Assembly (NCBI GenBank): GCA_023438115.1
Contig: JAEZEB010000380.1
Location: forward strand, 1-28,079
Direction: 5' to 3'
DNA from: Pseudomonadota bacterium
GTDB lineage: Bacteria > Pseudomonadota > Gammaproteobacteria > Burkholderiales > Burkholderiaceae_C
Length of the DNA: 28,079 nt
The translations under genes were made by a program, and so were the position numbers. Below are positions 15,420 to 23,304 of the stretch, in pieces (within the stretch, counting starts at the first letter, position 1; every line of letters starts with the position of its first letter). Below the pieces are notes generated by a model, which was not told where the DNA came from, searched no databases, and saw only the letters and a list, made by a program, of their open reading frames with translations.

Positions 15420-17503
15420 TCAACCCTCCTGAAGACTCGCATACGGTTCACCAGGCGCTCACCCGCGTCTTCCGCGAGGAGGCGCTCCCACACATCCTCG
15501 AAGCCCCTTGAGCGGGTTGCCCAAAGATAGTCTGCTTCACTACGGTACGTGGCGACATAGCCGCTGGGTTCCTGGTGCTGCCGCTGCGCACCGAGCGAAA
15601 CGGTGTCGACGAGCACGAGGTATCCCCCCTTGGCCACCAGGTGCGACAGGCGGTCCATCAGGCGCAGGTAGGCGGCCTCGCCAGGCAGGCAGCAAGTGAC
15701 GCCCATGCAGAACACGCAGTCGAAGGTCCCGAAGGGGACGTGCTCGTCGAGATCGGCAACGAAGAGTTCCACCTTGCACCGGGGATCGTAGTCCTGGCGC
15801 TGGCGCGCCTTGTCGATCAGCGACGGCGAAACGTCAAGGCCGACGATCTCCGTCGCATAGGCGGAGGCGATGCTCGTGAACCTGCCGTCGGAGCAACCCA
15901 GGTCGAGCATCCGGCCCTGTGGTCTGGCGGTCGCCAGCCACTCCTGCAGGGTTTTTTCCTTGTTCTCATAGTAGGCCGGAGAGGCGAGCTCGCTGGCCTG
16001 CGCAGCCTGCCAGAACTCCAGGGCCGCGTGCTGCAGCTCCGTGCGCAATTCGCGGGATGCCGTCGCAGGACGATCTCCTGCGAGCAGGGCCGCATGGACG
16101 TGATCGCGGATGCGCTCTCCCGCCCTGCCGTCCACCTTGTACAGGTACTCGGGCAGCATGGCCATGCGTCGCTCCCGCATGGGATCGCCTTGATCCAGGC
16201 CCGCCTTGAGGACCGGAAGCACGTCCTCTACCGACCGCACCACGTAATAGCTCTCCACGAGATCGCGATCGTCGTTCAGGCCCGGGCCTTGCGGGTGGTG
16301 CAGGTAGGCGACCGGCTTGCCTGTTGGGAGAAACTCCAGCAGGAACGACCCTCCGTCGGCGAGCAGCATCGACGCCAGCGAGAACGCGTCGTGGTAGTCT
16401 GCCGTTTCGTCCAGAGCCATGTTCCCCGCAGCTTCGATCCGGGCGCGGAAGGACTCTTCGCCCGCGGCATCCCAGAAGCCGTTGGTGCGCATGGCGGAGA
16501 AGAAGAGCGGATGGGGCCGCACCAGAAGAAAGAGATCCTCGCGAGCGGCGACGGCCTCCATGATCACGTCCCCGTACAGACGGAACGTCGACCAGGCCGC
16601 AGGCGACCCGACGCTGAAATGCGGTGTCCAGAGGACGACCCGGCGCTGCCCGATTCGTGCGGAAAGTCGGGCCGCCAGGCCGTTGTCATTGCGGGGAGCC
16701 TGCAGGTCGAGCTTCGGGTGTCCGGTCACAACGACGTGACCGTTGCCCGCCGAACAATGCCGCGCGAACATCCGTGCGTGCCGCGACGACCGCGCAAAGA
16801 TCCTCCAGGCACTGCGGTGGATGTCCAGGTCGAACTGCCAGCGCAGGTTGGCGGCTCCTCCTCCGATCTCCAGACCGTAGGGAATGTAGGCGACGCGGCA
16901 GCCGGCGGCCACGAGGCTCGCGGTCTGCAGGTGCGCCGGCCGCGTATCGTCGTAGGGACTCTGGAGAAACACCACGTGGGGACAGGCGGACTCCAGGTCG
17001 AAGAAGCCCCATTGGTGGAACGGGATGCCCTCCTGCAGCAGCAGGTCGCGCGCCGCATCCAGGTTGGCAAGCGTCCCGTGCTCGTGGCGAAAGGGACTCA
17101 GGACGACCATCGTGGTGAAGCGCTCGTCCTCCGCGAAGGCACGATAGACCGTATGCCAGTTGGCCCAGAGGGAAGGAACCTGCATGACGAAGAGGATCCG
17201 TATCCTTTCCTCTCCCACGTGCCAGCGCCGCCAGCGTGAAGGACGACGCTCCTCCGGCGAAGCTGCCGGGGCTGGGATGGCGGCAAAGGTCGCTGCCGGC
17301 GCCGGATCCGACCGGCGATCTTCCAGGACCGCCGGCCGCACCGCCGCATCGGCGGTCGCCGGCAGCGCGTCGATCCGCTGCCGCAGGACCTCTTGGTCCC
17401 TTTGAAGCTGTCGCAGATCGTTCTCGACATAGGTCACGCCGGCGGCACGTCGAAAAAAACGGCCGAACGGTCGCCAGATGGTGCTGATGATCGCCGGTGG
17501 CAT
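15416..17503 (-). CDS. Fusion of CDP-glycerol glycerophosphotransferase-like (TagF/TagB) domain and SAM methyltransferase
   Basis: This 695-residue protein has three parts. Residues 1-50 include a short coiled coil (about 26-47), then a P/A-rich linker to about 95. Residues 100-475 form a GT-B polyol-phosphate transferase-like domain: IPYGLEIGGG (207-216), VTGHPKLDL (259-267), VLWTPHFS (290-297), LLVRPHPLF (326-334) and LADGGSFLLEFLPTGKPVAY (381-400), the last matching the TagF DySS..DF..gkP pattern. Residues 510-695 are a class I methyltransferase with MLDLGCSDGRFT (532-543), IVGLDVSPSLID and FDCVFCMGVTCC. The ATG at 17501-17503 is preferred over an ATG at 17537 because GAGG sits about 9 bases upstream. 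Soluble, possibly membrane-associated. Both domains look intact. The polyol substrate is unknown. Confidence 0.8.
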   Translation of the reverse strand: MPPAIISTIWRPFGRFFRRAAGVTYVENDLRQLQRDQEVLRQRIDALPATADAAVRPAVLEDRRSDPAPAATFAAIPAPAASPEERRPSRWRRWHVGEERIRILFVMQVPSLWANWHTVYRAFAEDERFTTMVVLSPFRHEHGTLANLDAARDLLLQEGIPFHQWGFFDLESACPHVVFLQSPYDDTRPAHLQTASLVAAGCRVAYIPYGLEIGGGAANLRWQFDLDIHRSAWRIFARSSRHARMFARHCSAGNGHVVVTGHPKLDLQAPRNDNGLAARLSARIGQRRVVLWTPHFSVGSPAAWSTFRLYGDVIMEAVAAREDLFLLVRPHPLFFSAMRTNGFWDAAGEESFRARIEAAGNMALDETADYHDAFSLASMLLADGGSFLLEFLPTGKPVAYLHHPQGPGLNDDRDLVESYYVVRSVEDVLPVLKAGLDQGDPMRERRMAMLPEYLYKVDGRAGERIRDHVHAALLAGDRPATASRELRTELQHAALEFWQAAQASELASPAYYENKEKTLQEWLATARPQGRMLDLGCSDGRFTSIASAYATEIVGLDVSPSLIDKARQRQDYDPRCKVELFVADLDEHVPFGTFDCVFCMGVTCCLPGEAAYLRLMDRLSHLVAKGGYLVLVDTVSLGAQRQHQEPSGYVATYRSEADYLWATRSRGFEDVWERLLAEDAGERLVNRMRVFRRVE

Positions 17504-17513
17504 GCCCCCGTCC

Positions 17514-18608
17514 TCAACCGAAGAAGCCGCGCACAGCATCCACCACGGCGGCGATTTCCATCTCGGTCATGTCGGGAGACATCGGAAGGCTCAGCACCTC
17601 GCCGGCCAGGCGCTCCGCCAGCGGCAGCGAGTGGTCTCGATAGGATGCATAGCAGTCCTGCAGGTGCGGTGGCTTCGGATAATGGATCACGGTGCCGATG
17701 CCTTGCTCTTCCAGATGCAGGCGCAACCCTTCGCGCTTCGGCGTGGCCACGACGTACAGGTGCCAGACGGGCAGCGCCCACGCGGGCACCACGGGCAGCT
17801 GCAGCGGCAGGCCCTTGAGTCCCTCGTCGTACTTCAACGCGATGGCGCGCCGGCGCGCGTTCCAGTCGTCGAGCACCCTGAGTTTCTCGCGCAGCAGCGC
17901 TGCCTGCAGTTCGTCCAGCCGGCTGTTGTAGCCCTGCTCCAGGTGTTCGTACTTCACCTTCGAACCGTAATTGCGGAGGGTGCGCACCTTGGCGGCGATG
18001 GCCGCATCGTTCGTCAGGACGGCCCCCGCATCGCCGAAGGCGCCCAGGTTCTTGCCAGGATAGAAGCTCGTGCCGGCCGAGTGACCGAGGCCCCCCGCCC
18101 GCCGCCCCTTGTATTCGGCGCCCTGCGCCTGTGCGGCATCCTCGATCACCACCAGGCCGTGGCGGCCGGCCAGGTCCATCAGAGGGTCCATGTCGGCGGC
18201 CTGCCCATAGAGGTGCACGGGCATGATGGCCCGCGTGCGCGGCGTGACGGCTGCCTCTGCGCGTGCGGGGTCCATGTTGTGCGTGTCGGCGAGAGGCTCC
18301 ACGGGCACGGGCGTGGCGCCGCATTGGCTCACGGCCAGCCAAGTGGCGATGAAGGTATTGGACGGGACGAGCACTTCGTCGCCCGGTCCAATACCGTAGG
18401 CGCGCAGCAGCAGCGTCAGCGCATCGAGGCCGTTCCCCACGCCCACGCAATGCGCGGCGTCGCAGTAGCGCGCGAACTCGGTTTCGAAGGCTTCGACTTC
18501 GGGCCCGGCGATAAACCAGCCCGAATCCATCACGCGCTTGTAGGCGGCGTCGAGCGCCGGACGGATCTCGGCATTCAGCCGGCCAAGGTTGAGGAAGGAA
18601 ACGGCCAT
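17514..18608 (-). CDS. DegT/DnrJ/EryC1/StrS aminotransferase, FdtB/QdtB-like
   Basis: This 364-residue PLP enzyme has VGVGNGLDALTLLLRAYGIG (55-74), VPSNTFIAT, HLYGQAADMD (132-141), VVIEDAAQAQGAEYKGR (D157, Q160) and GTSFYPGKNLGAFGDAG with PLP lysine K186. It aminates a 3-keto-6-deoxy sugar bound to dTDP. The upstream neighbour is the 3,4-ketoisomerase, which makes that ketosugar, and the junction is TGA-ATG with no gap. The FdtB (Fuc3N) and QdtB (Qui3N) types differ only by C4 configuration and cannot be told apart here. The gene ends 10 bases before the TagF-methyltransferase fusion. Confidence 0.9.
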   Translation of the reverse strand: MAVSFLNLGRLNAEIRPALDAAYKRVMDSGWFIAGPEVEAFETEFARYCDAAHCVGVGNGLDALTLLLRAYGIGPGDEVLVPSNTFIATWLAVSQCGATPVPVEPLADTHNMDPARAEAAVTPRTRAIMPVHLYGQAADMDPLMDLAGRHGLVVIEDAAQAQGAEYKGRRAGGLGHSAGTSFYPGKNLGAFGDAGAVLTNDAAIAAKVRTLRNYGSKVKYEHLEQGYNSRLDELQAALLREKLRVLDDWNARRRAIALKYDEGLKGLPLQLPVVPAWALPVWHLYVVATPKREGLRLHLEEQGIGTVIHYPKPPHLQDCYASYRDHSLPLAERLAGEVLSLPMSPDMTEMEIAAVVDAVRGFFG

Positions 18609-19022
18609 TCAGTCTGCCCCTCGCGCATCGCGCAGGAATTCCGCATAGTCGCGGTAGTAGTCGTTCTCGTCGTACGTCTGCGAGGCCAGCACCATGCAGA
18701 CCGCGCCCGAGGAGAAGTTGGTGAGTTCCCGCCAGATCATCGGACTGATGTACAGCCCGAAGTAGCTGCGGTTCATGTGGAAGGTGCGTTTCTCGCGCCC
18801 ATCGTCGAGGACAATGTCGAACGAGCCGGACATCGCTACCACCAGCTGCTGCAGGGCGCGGTGGCCGTGCGCCCCGCGCTCTGCGCCGCCCGGCACGTCG
18901 TACAGGTAGTACACGCGCCTGATGTCGAAGGGCACGTGCCGCGACCCCTCGATAAATGTGAGGTTTCCCCGCGGATCCTGGATCCGTGGCAGATCGATCA
19001 GGTGGCAATCGCTTAGCGCCAT
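18609..19022 (-). CDS. dTDP-4-keto-6-deoxyglucose 3,4-ketoisomerase (FdtA/QdtA family)
   Basis: This 137-residue cupin has DPRGNLTFIEG (16-26), the RGAHGHRALQQL motif with H52 and H54 (49-60), FGLYISPMIWREL (88-100) and the family tail YDENDYYRDYAEF (117-129). It shifts the keto group of dTDP-4-keto-6-deoxyglucose to C3, using the RmlB product made in the same operon. The ATG at 19020-19022 has GGGGAG about 8 bases upstream. It lies 31 bases after the acyltransferase gene and directly abuts the aminotransferase. Confidence 0.9.
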   Translation of the reverse strand: MALSDCHLIDLPRIQDPRGNLTFIEGSRHVPFDIRRVYYLYDVPGGAERGAHGHRALQQLVVAMSGSFDIVLDDGREKRTFHMNRSYFGLYISPMIWRELTNFSSGAVCMVLASQTYDENDYYRDYAEFLRDARGAD

Positions 19023-19053
19023 GACATTTCTCCCCAAGCCTTCGCCCGCGCGA

Positions 19054-19776
19054 TCACGTCGCTTCCAGGCGGCGCACCAAGCGTGCCGGAACACCAGCGA
19101 CCAGCGTCTGCGCGGCGACGTCCTTCGTCACGACCGAACCGGCGGCGACCGTGGCGCCGCGCCCGATCTTGACCGCCGGCAGGAGCGATGCGCCGACGCC
19201 GATCACCACGTCGTCCTCGATCCGCGGGCCGACGATGTGATCGGCATAACCGGAGCGAACGACGTTGTCGTTGGTGGTCCCCACCATCACGCTGATGAAA
19301 ACGTTGTCACCGATCACCGCATTGCCGGTGATGTGACTGTTGTCCATCACCTTCGTGCCGTCGCCAATCGTCGTCGCGTAGTTCACGGTCACGTAGCGGC
19401 TCAGGATGCAACGTGAACCGATGCGGCACTTCTCGCGCACGGACGCGCCGTCGCCGAGCAGCGTGTTCGCTCCGATGACCACATCGTAGAACAGAACGGC
19501 ATTCGGCCCGATGGAACAACCGTCGCCCACCACCAGCTGGCGCTCGAAGACCGGCTGGCGGGCGAGCGCGCCGGCGCCCTTGGGCTCCTTGCCGAGAAAC
19601 GCGCCGGGAAAGACCTCGACACCGGCACCCAGCTTGACGCCGTCGGCGATCACCACGTGCGGGTGGATGATGGAATCGGGGCCGATCTCGCAGTTGCCGA
19701 TCACTGCGAAGGGCCCGATCGAAACGCCCGCGGCTATCCGGGCCTCGGGGGAGATGATGGCGCTGGGATGGATCAT
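19054..19776 (-). CDS. Left-handed beta-helix acyltransferase (FdtC/QdtC-like N-acyltransferase)
   Basis: This 240-residue protein consists almost entirely of hexapeptide repeats (SIGPFAVIGNCEIGPDSIIH, then VIGANTLLGDGASV, TTIGDGTKVMDNSHITGNAV and further copies), with a loop LGKEPKGAGALARQPVFERQ interrupting the coils. The C-terminal GSVVTKDVAAQTLVAGVPAR is typical of this fold. Given the adjacent FdtA/FdtB-like genes, it most likely N-acylates the dTDP-3-amino-3,6-dideoxyhexose; acetyl-CoA is the usual donor. An acyltransferase acting on another sugar is possible. The ATG at 19774-19776 has GGAG about 8 bases upstream. Confidence 0.85.
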   Translation of the reverse strand: MIHPSAIISPEARIAAGVSIGPFAVIGNCEIGPDSIIHPHVVIADGVKLGAGVEVFPGAFLGKEPKGAGALARQPVFERQLVVGDGCSIGPNAVLFYDVVIGANTLLGDGASVREKCRIGSRCILSRYVTVNYATTIGDGTKVMDNSHITGNAVIGDNVFISVMVGTTNDNVVRSGYADHIVGPRIEDDVVIGVGASLLPAVKIGRGATVAAGSVVTKDVAAQTLVAGVPARLVRRLEAT

Positions 19777-19804
19777 TTCAGTTCTCCAGGAAGGGCCGGG
19801 GGAG

Positions 19805-21181
19805 TCATCGCAACCCCGCGGCAATCATGACGTCGTTCGGCTCCACGCGGAAATCGGCATGCACCCCCGCCCCGCGCTGGCCGGCGATCTCGCCCAGCAC
19901 GTAGGAAACCCTGTTTCCGACAGCGGCGGCAATGTTCTGCCAGTAGCCGAAGCTGTGGTCGGGATGGGCGGAGAGGCAGATCACGATCCGCGCCTGCGGA
20001 GGACAGAAGAGCAGGTTGGCCATGGCGGCGCCGGTGGCGCCCACTACGAGCTCGGCGCCGGAGAAGAGGTGAAACTGCTCGGCGAAGCTAAGGCGTTCCG
20101 GGTACACAGGTACGAAGCCAAAGGGCGCCAGCCGCTCCTGAAGCTCCTCTTCATTGCGCATGGCGCGATAGGAGGAGTTGCGCCGGAGCAGGATGCGCCG
20201 CGGCAGGCCGGCGGGAGCCTGCCCTAGACGTTGCGCGAGGTGCTCGCGCATGGACAGCAGCGCCGGCGCGCTGAAGACGCCGTGCGAATGGCCATGCCGC
20301 ACGCCGGGACGCGGCTCGAACGGAATGTAGCCTGTGGGGCTGACTGCCTGCAACTCGTGGACCCTCACCACCTCCCCGACGGCGAGTTCGGCGATGGCGG
20401 CGTCCGCCGGCAGCATGAGACGAGCCGAATGCAGGAGGTTGGGGTGCAGACCGGCGTCGAGCAGCACCACCGATTTCGCGCCCGCCCCTGCAAGGCCGTA
20501 TGCGTGCAGTCGCGGCACGACCTCAGTCAGCCAGTGCGCGTAATTGGGCGCGATGGCGTCCGTGAAGAGGGCCGCGCGCTCGAACTCCCGGGCGGCGGCC
20601 TGCCGTGGACACCACGCGCGACCGTTGTACGGATCGATATGCAGGCGTCCGTGCAACTCCTCGGACGTGTAGTCGTGCGAAGGTCGGAAGAGATCGTGAT
20701 GGATCAGGGCATTGTTTGCACGCAGGAGGTTGCTGCGGCCGACGACCTCGACGTCCGACCATTCCGACAGCACGACCCGCGGAAAGACATAGGACCGCGG
20801 CGGCGCCCCCACGACATTCCGGCTGCTTGGCGGAAAGGCGGGCGGAGGCTCCACTTGAACCAAGCAGGCCGGGAAGATCTCTTGAATGCCGATGCGCCCA
20901 CCGTACGGCGCGGAGACGGCCTGCCCAACCAACAGGCGCGGCGGCTCGCGCCAACGCCGCAGCAAGGCACCTACGCCACCCCCTGTCGCACGATGGTAGA
21001 ACCGCAGCGCCGGCGCCGGCAAGACGCTGCGCGCAAACCGCTTTGCGGTCCGGAGCACGGGATACACGACCCTCCACCGCAGCGCCCACCTGGCAGTCCA
21101 CACCATCTCTTTGGCGGCGCGTATGGCAGGGAACCGCTTGAGCCTCCGGCGGTAGAAATCGGCGAAATCGAACCCGCTCAT
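19805..21181 (-). CDS. Family 61 glycosyltransferase (DUF563)
   Basis: This 458-residue protein has a basic, non-conserved N-terminal third, then IAPNYAHWLTEVVPRLHAYG, and the GT61 core RILLRRNSSYRAMRNEEEL followed by ERLAPFGFVPVYPERLSFAE and VVGATGAAMANLLFCP. These match GT61 motifs (the HWL..v.PRL and GA...N.lf blocks). It is probably a cytosolic GT-B enzyme working on the lipid-linked glycan. The ATG (21179-21181) overlaps the Wzt stop by four bases. GT61 members use xylose, GlcNAc or other donors, so specificity is open. Confidence 0.88.
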   Translation of the reverse strand: MSGFDFADFYRRRLKRFPAIRAAKEMVWTARWALRWRVVYPVLRTAKRFARSVLPAPALRFYHRATGGGVGALLRRWREPPRLLVGQAVSAPYGGRIGIQEIFPACLVQVEPPPAFPPSSRNVVGAPPRSYVFPRVVLSEWSDVEVVGRSNLLRANNALIHHDLFRPSHDYTSEELHGRLHIDPYNGRAWCPRQAAAREFERAALFTDAIAPNYAHWLTEVVPRLHAYGLAGAGAKSVVLLDAGLHPNLLHSARLMLPADAAIAELAVGEVVRVHELQAVSPTGYIPFEPRPGVRHGHSHGVFSAPALLSMREHLAQRLGQAPAGLPRRILLRRNSSYRAMRNEEELQERLAPFGFVPVYPERLSFAEQFHLFSGAELVVGATGAAMANLLFCPPQARIVICLSAHPDHSFGYWQNIAAAVGNRVSYVLGEIAGQRGAGVHADFRVEPNDVMIAAGLR

Positions 21182-21936
21182 GCGGCCACAGCGATCGGTT
21201 CGGTGTTGCCGCCCCGGTACTCGCGCAGGATCTCCGCGGCCGGTCCGTCCCGCTTGACCTTGCCGTGGTCCATCCAGATGACGCGGGTGCAGATCTTCTC
21301 CAGCAGATTCAGGTCGTGCGACACGACGACCATGATGCTGGCGCCCTCGATCATCTGATGCATGCGCGCAGTCGCCTTGCGCACGAAGTTCGCATCCCCG
21401 CCGGCGAACATCTCGTCCAGGATCAGGATCTCGGGTTGAACGGCCGTCGCAAGCGCGAAGGCCAGGCGCAGGTACATGCCCGTCGAGTAGTACTTGACGG
21501 GCGTGTCGATGAACTCCTCGATCTCCGCGAAGTCGATGATCTCCTGCTCCAGCTCGCGCAGGCGCGCCTTGCTGTGGCCAAGGATCGCGCCATTCAGGTA
21601 AATATTCTCGCGCCCGGCGAACTCCGGGTGGAAGCCGGCACCGATTTCCAGCAGCGGCGCAATGCGGCCCTGCACGTGAATGCGCCCCGAGCTGGGCTCG
21701 TAGATCCGGCACAGCGCCTTGAGCAGCGTGCTCTTGCCCGCACCGTTGTGGCCGATGATGCCCACGCGCTCCCCCGCGCCGACGCGGAAGGAAACGTGGT
21801 TCACGGCCCAGAAGTCCGTGACCGAGGCGGGCTTCTTCGCGCGGAACAGGCCGGCGACGTAGTCCTTCAACGAAGGAGAGCGATCATGGTAGATCCGGAA
21901 CCGGATCGACAGGTCTTCGACCGAAATGCTGGACAT
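21178..21936 (-). CDS. wzt: ABC transporter ATPase for polysaccharide export (Wzt/KpsT-like)
   Basis: This 252-residue ATPase has Walker A GHNGAGKST (62-70), the loop LLEIGAGFHPEFAGRENIYL that is typical of Wzt/TagH proteins, signature YYSTGMYLRLAF (149-160), Walker B LILDEMFAGGD (171-181) and H-loop H207. It energises export of a completed undecaprenyl-PP-linked glycan together with the permease encoded 7 bases upstream. The protein stops soon after the nucleotide-binding domain. The ~150-residue C-terminal carbohydrate-binding domain found in cap-recognising Wzt proteins is absent. Confidence 0.92.
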   Translation of the reverse strand: MSSISVEDLSIRFRIYHDRSPSLKDYVAGLFRAKKPASVTDFWAVNHVSFRVGAGERVGIIGHNGAGKSTLLKALCRIYEPSSGRIHVQGRIAPLLEIGAGFHPEFAGRENIYLNGAILGHSKARLRELEQEIIDFAEIEEFIDTPVKYYSTGMYLRLAFALATAVQPEILILDEMFAGGDANFVRKATARMHQMIEGASIMVVVSHDLNLLEKICTRVIWMDHGKVKRDGPAAEILREYRGGNTEPIAVAA

Positions 21937-21943
21937 GCTGCGC

Positions 21944-22765
21944 TCAGAGCCTGAAAACGATGTTCTTTTCCTGCGCCACCAGCGTCCAGAATCCCACGGC
22001 CAGCGAAACCAGCCCCATCGCGGCGCAGACCCCCAGCGCTTGCATCGAAGGCAGCTGCCCCTGCAGCAAGGGCGCGCGGAACAGTTCGATGAAGGACGCC
22101 ATGGGATTCAGCGCTACCACCCACGCGACCTTGCCGGTGAGCGCATCGTGCCGGTACATGACCGGCGTGAGGAAGAACCATGCCTGCATCAGCACGGCGA
22201 TCACGTACTGCAGGTCGCGGAAGAACACCGTGGCCACGGACATCAGCATGGCCACCCCCATTGCGAACATGAACAGCAGGAAGTAGGCGATCGGGATGAA
22301 GAGCAGGGCCGCGGAGAACTTGCCGCCGAAAGGCAGGATGAGAAGGGAGAGCGCCGCCATTGACAGCAAGCTGTCGACGAGCATGCCGATCACCAGGCTC
22401 AGCGGGAAAATGAGCTTCGGCAGGTAGATCTTCTTGATCAGTCCTTCGTTCTGGATGAACGAAGTGCACGACTGCGTCACGCTCATGCTGAAGAAGTTCC
22501 ACGGGATCATCCCGGCGAACAGGAACACGGCGTAGCCAGCGAGGTCCAGCTTGAACAGCGTGGAGAAAACCACCGCCGTGACCAGCATCATCAGCAGCGG
22601 ATTGATCAACGTCCACACATAGCCCAACAGCGTACGCCGATAGCGCAGCGTCAGGAACTGACGCACCAGTTGCCACAGCACGTCCCTGTACTGGTGCGCC
22701 TCGCGAATGTGGCGGCCGAGTGCGAAGCCGGAGCCCATGGGCAACTCCCGGGCTGCGGTCGTCAT
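21944..22765 (-). CDS. wzm: ABC-2 type polysaccharide export permease (Wzm-like)
   Basis: This 273-residue protein has about six transmembrane segments. RYRRTLLGYVWTLINP (41-56) marks the start of the ABC2 membrane domain, and FAGMIPWNFF, FFRDLQYVIAVLMQAWFF, LTPVMY and LNPMASFIELFR are typical of O-antigen and teichoic-acid exporters. The ATG at 22763-22765 overlaps the rmlC stop by four bases. With the ATPase it forms the export channel that carries the glycan across the inner membrane; ligation to lipid A or another anchor would involve genes outside the window. Confidence 0.92.
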   Translation of the reverse strand: MTTAARELPMGSGFALGRHIREAHQYRDVLWQLVRQFLTLRYRRTLLGYVWTLINPLLMMLVTAVVFSTLFKLDLAGYAVFLFAGMIPWNFFSMSVTQSCTSFIQNEGLIKKIYLPKLIFPLSLVIGMLVDSLLSMAALSLLILPFGGKFSAALLFIPIAYFLLFMFAMGVAMLMSVATVFFRDLQYVIAVLMQAWFFLTPVMYRHDALTGKVAWVVALNPMASFIELFRAPLLQGQLPSMQALGVCAAMGLVSLAVGFWTLVAQEKNIVFRL

Positions 22766-23304
22766 GGGTAGGTCTCCAGGTCTACCAAGCGCGTACCGAC
22801 CTGATCCTTGGCCGACAGGATCGGAGCCGCCAGGGGCCAGGGGATACCGAGCTCCGGGTCGTTCCACGCCAGGCAGCGCTCACTGGCGGGCGCGTAGTAG
22901 TCGGTCGTCTTGTACAGGAGGTCCGCGGACTCGCTGGTCACCTGGAAGCCGTGGGCGAATCCCGGCGGGATCCAGAGTTGCTGCTGGCGCGTTTCATCCA
23001 GCGTGACACCCACCCAGTGCCCGAAGGTTGGCGAAGAACGGCGCAGGTCCACTGCCACGTCGTAGATCGTGCCGCGCGTCACCCGCACCAGCTTGCCCTG
23101 CGCCTGCTCGATCTGGAAATGCAGCCCACGGAGCACGCCCCGGGACGACCGCGAGTGGTTGTCCTGCACGAACTCGCCGCGCCAGCCAGTGAGCTCTTCG
23201 AAGATCCGCTTGTTGTAGCTTTCCAGGAAGAAGCCGCGTTCATCGCCGAAGATCTTCGGCTCCAGCAGCAGGACGCCCGGTAGGCCGGTGGGAGTGATTT
23301 TCAC
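22762..23304 (-). CDS. rfbC: dTDP-4-dehydrorhamnose 3,5-epimerase RmlC (RfbC)
   Basis: This 180-residue cupin epimerase has GDERGFFLESYN (20-31), VQDNHSRSSRGVLRGLHFQ (catalytic H62), YDVAVDLR, WIPPGFAHGF (111-120) and Y131 in LLYKTTDYY. It epimerises C3 and C5 of dTDP-4-keto-6-deoxyglucose. The GTG start (23302-23304) overlaps the rmlA stop (GTGA). Length and motifs are those of a complete enzyme. Confidence 0.95.
   Translation of the reverse strand: MKITPTGLPGVLLLEPKIFGDERGFFLESYNKRIFEELTGWRGEFVQDNHSRSSRGVLRGLHFQIEQAQGKLVRVTRGTIYDVAVDLRRSSPTFGHWVGVTLDETRQQQLWIPPGFAHGFQVTSESADLLYKTTDYYAPASERCLAWNDPELGIPWPLAAPILSAKDQVGTRLVDLETYP

Noticed and set aside
15575..17239. Plus-strand 554-codon open frame opposite the fusion gene
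   Set aside because: The translation is compositionally typical of antisense GC-rich frames, and the minus-strand product has two recognisable domains.
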